NCBI RefSeq assembly: GCF_007474605.1
Contig: NZ_VHKL01000012.1
Span: 21,037 to 85,036, forward strand
DNA length: 64,000 nt
Source of the DNA: Rhodoligotrophos appendicifer
GTDB taxonomy: Bacteria > Pseudomonadota > Alphaproteobacteria > Rhizobiales > Im1
Direction of reading: 5' to 3'
Shown here one piece after another: positions 62,085-64,000 of the stretch. Within the stretch, counting starts at the first letter, position 1. Every line of letters starts with the position of its first letter. Position numbers and translations under genes: made by a program. The notes under the pieces were generated by a model. It saw only the letters and a list, made by a program, of their open reading frames with translations. It was not told the origin of the DNA and ran no database searches.

Positions 62085-63128
62085 ATGACCTCTGCCACGC
62101 GGCCCCTCGTCCTCTCCATGGGCGAGCCCGCCGGAATCGGACCTGAGCTCACCTTGATGGCATGGCAGCGCCGCCATGTCCGCAATCTGCCGGCCTTTGC
62201 CGTGCTCGGCGATCCCCAGCTCCTCTTCGACCGGTCGCGCCGGCTCGGCCTCGACGTGCCCATCGGCGAGATCGCCCGCCTTGCGGATGCGCCCGCAGCC
62301 TTCGACGCCGCCCTCCCCGTCCTGCCGCTGTCGGCCTCCATCGCCGTGGCGCCCGGCCGTCCCGATCCGCGCGCAGCCCCTCTGGTCATCGAGGCGATCG
62401 CGCGCGCCGTCGACCTCTGTTTGGCCGGCGACGCCGCCGCCCTGGTGACCAATCCCATCGCCAAGAGCCACCTCTACCAGGCCGGCTTCCGCCATCCCGG
62501 CCACACCGAATTCCTCGAGGCCCTGAGCGTGGAGCGCGGCCGTCCGGCCCGGGCCGTCATGATGCTGGCGGGCCGCGGCCTGCGCACCGTGCCCTTGACG
62601 ATCCACATGCCCCTGAAACACGTGCCCGGGTCCATCACCCAGTCGCTCATCCTCGACCAGGCCCGCATCGTCGCCCGCGATCTCGCAGCCTATTTCCACA
62701 TTGGCCACCCCCGCCTGGCCGTCTCCGGCCTCAATCCCCATGCCGGCGAGGACGGGGCCATGGGGACCGAGGAGCGCGACATCATCGCCCCGGCTCTGGC
62801 CATCCTGCGGGCGGAGGGCCTGGATGTTGTGGGCCCCCTTCCCGCCGACACCATGTTCCACGAGGAGGCGCGGGCGACCTATGACGTCGCCTTGTGCATG
62901 TATCACGACCAGGCCCTGATCCCGGTCAAGCTGCTCGACTTCCACGAGGGCGTGAACTGCACCCTGGGCCTGCCCTTCATCCGCACCTCTCCCGACCACG
63001 GCACCGCCTTCTCCCTGGCCGGGACCGGCAGGGCCAATCCCTCGAGCCTCATCGCCTCCATCGAGATGGCCGCCGCCATGGCCACAGCCGGCGCTAGCCC
63101 CGGGGCTGGCCCCGCGGTCGCCTCCTGA
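62085..63128 (+). CDS. pdxA: 4-hydroxythreonine-4-phosphate dehydrogenase
   Basis: PdxA oxidises 4-phosphohydroxy-L-threonine in pyridoxal-phosphate biosynthesis. The 347-residue protein has the opening [15 protein letters not shown], then [17 protein letters not shown] and [10 protein letters not shown], then [16 protein letters not shown] with metal-ligand His, and [18 protein letters not shown] and [15 protein letters not shown]. The C-terminal Ala/Gly-rich tail is slightly longer than usual. It shares one base with rsmA (TGATG at 63126-63130), so translation is coupled. Confidence 0.96.
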   Translation: MTSATRPLVLSMGEPAGIGPELTLMAWQRRHVRNLPAFAVLGDPQLLFDRSRRLGLDVPIGEIARLADAPAAFDAALPVLPLSASIAVAPGRPDPRAAPLVIEAIARAVDLCLAGDAAALVTNPIAKSHLYQAGFRHPGHTEFLEALSVERGRPARAVMMLAGRGLRTVPLTIHMPLKHVPGSITQSLILDQARIVARDLAAYFHIGHPRLAVSGLNPHAGEDGAMGTEERDIIAPALAILRAEGLDVVGPLPADTMFHEEARATYDVALCMYHDQALIPVKLLDFHEGVNCTLGLPFIRTSPDHGTAFSLAGTGRANPSSLIASIEMAAAMATAGASPGAGPAVAS

Positions 63129-63961
63129 TGGCGGCCCTGGACGATCTCCCGCCCTTGCGCGAGGTGATCGCCGCCCACGGCCTGGCCGCGCGCCGGTCTT
63201 TGGGCCAGAACTTCCTTCTCGACCTCAATCTCACCCGCCGCATCGCCCGCGCCGCGGGCTCGCTCCACGATCACACCATCATCGAGATCGGCCCCGGCCC
63301 CGGCGGCCTCACCCGTGCTTTGCTGTTGGAGGGTGCAGCCCACGTGGTCGCCATCGAGCGCGACGAGCGCTGCCTGCCGGCCCTCGAGCAGATCTCCGCG
63401 GCTGCCCCCGGGCGCCTCACCATCATCCCCGGCGACGCGCTCGCCGTCGACATGGCCGCCCTGGTCTCGGGGCCGGCCCGCATCGCCGCCAACCTGCCCT
63501 ATAACGTGGCGACCCCCCTGCTCGTCCGCTGGCTGGAGACGGAGCCCTGGCCGCCCTTCTTCGCCTCCATGACCCTCATGTTCCAGCGCGAGGTCGCCGA
63601 GCGCATCGCAGCCCCCTCCGGCGGCAAGGCCTTTGGTCGCCTGGCCGTCCTCTCCCAGTGGCGCACCGAGCCCGAGATCCTTTTCGACATTGCCCCGCGC
63701 GCCTTCGTGCCGGCCCCGAAAGTGACCTCCAGCGTCGTCCATTTCACCCCCCGCGCGCAGCCTCTGCCGTGTGACACCCAGGCCTTGGAGCGCGTCACCC
63801 AGGCCGCCTTCGGCCAGCGCCGCAAGATGCTCCGCTCCAGCCTGCAGAGCCTGAAGCTCGACACCGCAGCCCTCCTGGACGCGGCCGGCATCGATCCCAC
63901 CGAGCGCGCCGAACGCCTCGACATCGCCGATTTCTGCCGCCTCGCCCGCCTCCTCCCCTGA
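63128..63961 (+). CDS. rsmA: 16S rRNA (adenine(1518)-N(6)/adenine(1519)-N(6))-dimethyltransferase
   Basis: RsmA (KsgA) dimethylates two adjacent adenosines in the 3' hairpin of 16S rRNA during small-subunit maturation. The 277-residue protein has [18 protein letters not shown], motif [25 protein letters not shown], and the catalytic [36 protein letters not shown] in the second half is typical. The C-terminal domain ends [15 protein letters not shown] and [11 protein letters not shown]. The final 39 bases of the window are C-rich with no further feature. Confidence 0.97.
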   Translation: MAALDDLPPLREVIAAHGLAARRSLGQNFLLDLNLTRRIARAAGSLHDHTIIEIGPGPGGLTRALLLEGAAHVVAIERDERCLPALEQISAAAPGRLTIIPGDALAVDMAALVSGPARIAANLPYNVATPLLVRWLETEPWPPFFASMTLMFQREVAERIAAPSGGKAFGRLAVLSQWRTEPEILFDIAPRAFVPAPKVTSSVVHFTPRAQPLPCDTQALERVTQAAFGQRRKMLRSSLQSLKLDTAALLDAAGIDPTERAERLDIADFCRLARLLP

Positions 63962-64000
63962 CCCCCCCACCCCCGCCCATTTTCCCCTATCCACCCCGCC

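Noticed and set aside
1..64000. tRNA, rRNA, IS elements, prophage or integrase genes.
   Set aside because: No cloverleaf-like or rRNA-like segment, transposase or integrase motif was noticed. The mobile-looking sequences are the short palindromic elements only.

Overview
The window is a high-GC (roughly two-thirds G+C), gene-dense chromosomal segment of an alphaproteobacterium, most likely order Hyphomicrobiales (Rhizobiales). The evidence is a MucR/Ros-type regulator, NDUFA12 and DUF2155 proteins beside MlaD, a DnaA-domain-IV-like/DUF6456 pair, a B12-dependent class II ribonucleotide reductase, a two-subunit methylmalonyl-CoA mutase, and an lptD-surA-pdxA-rsmA block. No rRNA, tRNA, phage, IS transposase or CRISPR array was seen. 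Nothing suggests a plasmid.

Layout. 0-9 kb: the accC end, aat, an iron-type alcohol dehydrogenase, an enolase-superfamily enzyme, a small GIY-YIG nuclease embedded in palindromic repeat arrays, and nrdJ (minus strand). 9-16 kb: NDUFA12, mlaD, a methyltransferase, DUF2155, parE, a ceramidase-like membrane enzyme and an L,D-transpeptidase. 16-23.7 kb: VOC protein, speE and speD (spermidine synthesis), an ABC-F ATPase, a Tat-exported cyclase-family hydrolase, an outer-membrane barrel protein, a GST and DUF1737. 23.8-31 kb: a serine hydroxymethyltransferase-like protein that has lost the PLP lysine, holC, pepA, sufE, DUF6456 and DnaA-like HTH proteins, an XRE regulator and a PAS protein. 31-35 kb: gcdH, oligopeptidase B and a MaoC/NodN-type dehydratase. 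35-41 kb: a complete mrpABCDEFG Na+/H+ antiporter operon behind a clear sigma70-type promoter. 41-49 kb: MucR, the mutase subunits, DUF4332, a small hypothetical protein and a HerA-like ATPase. 49.7-58 kb: a minus-strand catabolic cluster (spermidine/putrescine-type ABC transporter, N-carbamoyl-amino-acid hydrolase-type amidase, amidinotransferase-family guanidine-modifying enzyme, FAD-linked D-2-hydroxyacid dehydrogenase). 58.5-64 kb: lptD, surA, pdxA and rsmA.

The most striking non-genic feature is the density of palindromic repeats. Nearly every long gap is packed with three families that share modules: family A (about 75 bp, beginning GTCATCCCGG and ending CCCGGGATGAC), family B (about 41 bp, CCTCATCCTGAGG ... 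GTCTCGAAGGAC) and family C (exactly 92 bp in all four copies, with 31-bp inverted arms). They occur as inverted pairs, tandem composites and mosaics. They punctuate the catabolic operon and surround the GIY-YIG gene in a layout reminiscent of REPIN/RAYT systems, although the nuclease family here is different.

The candidates most worth follow-up are the catalytically degenerate SHMT-like protein, the GIY-YIG gene with its repeat arrays, and the guanidino-to-ureido-to-amine logic of the 49.7-58 kb cluster. Coordinates were read by eye. Start codons were chosen from Shine-Dalgarno context, and alternatives are named where they matter.
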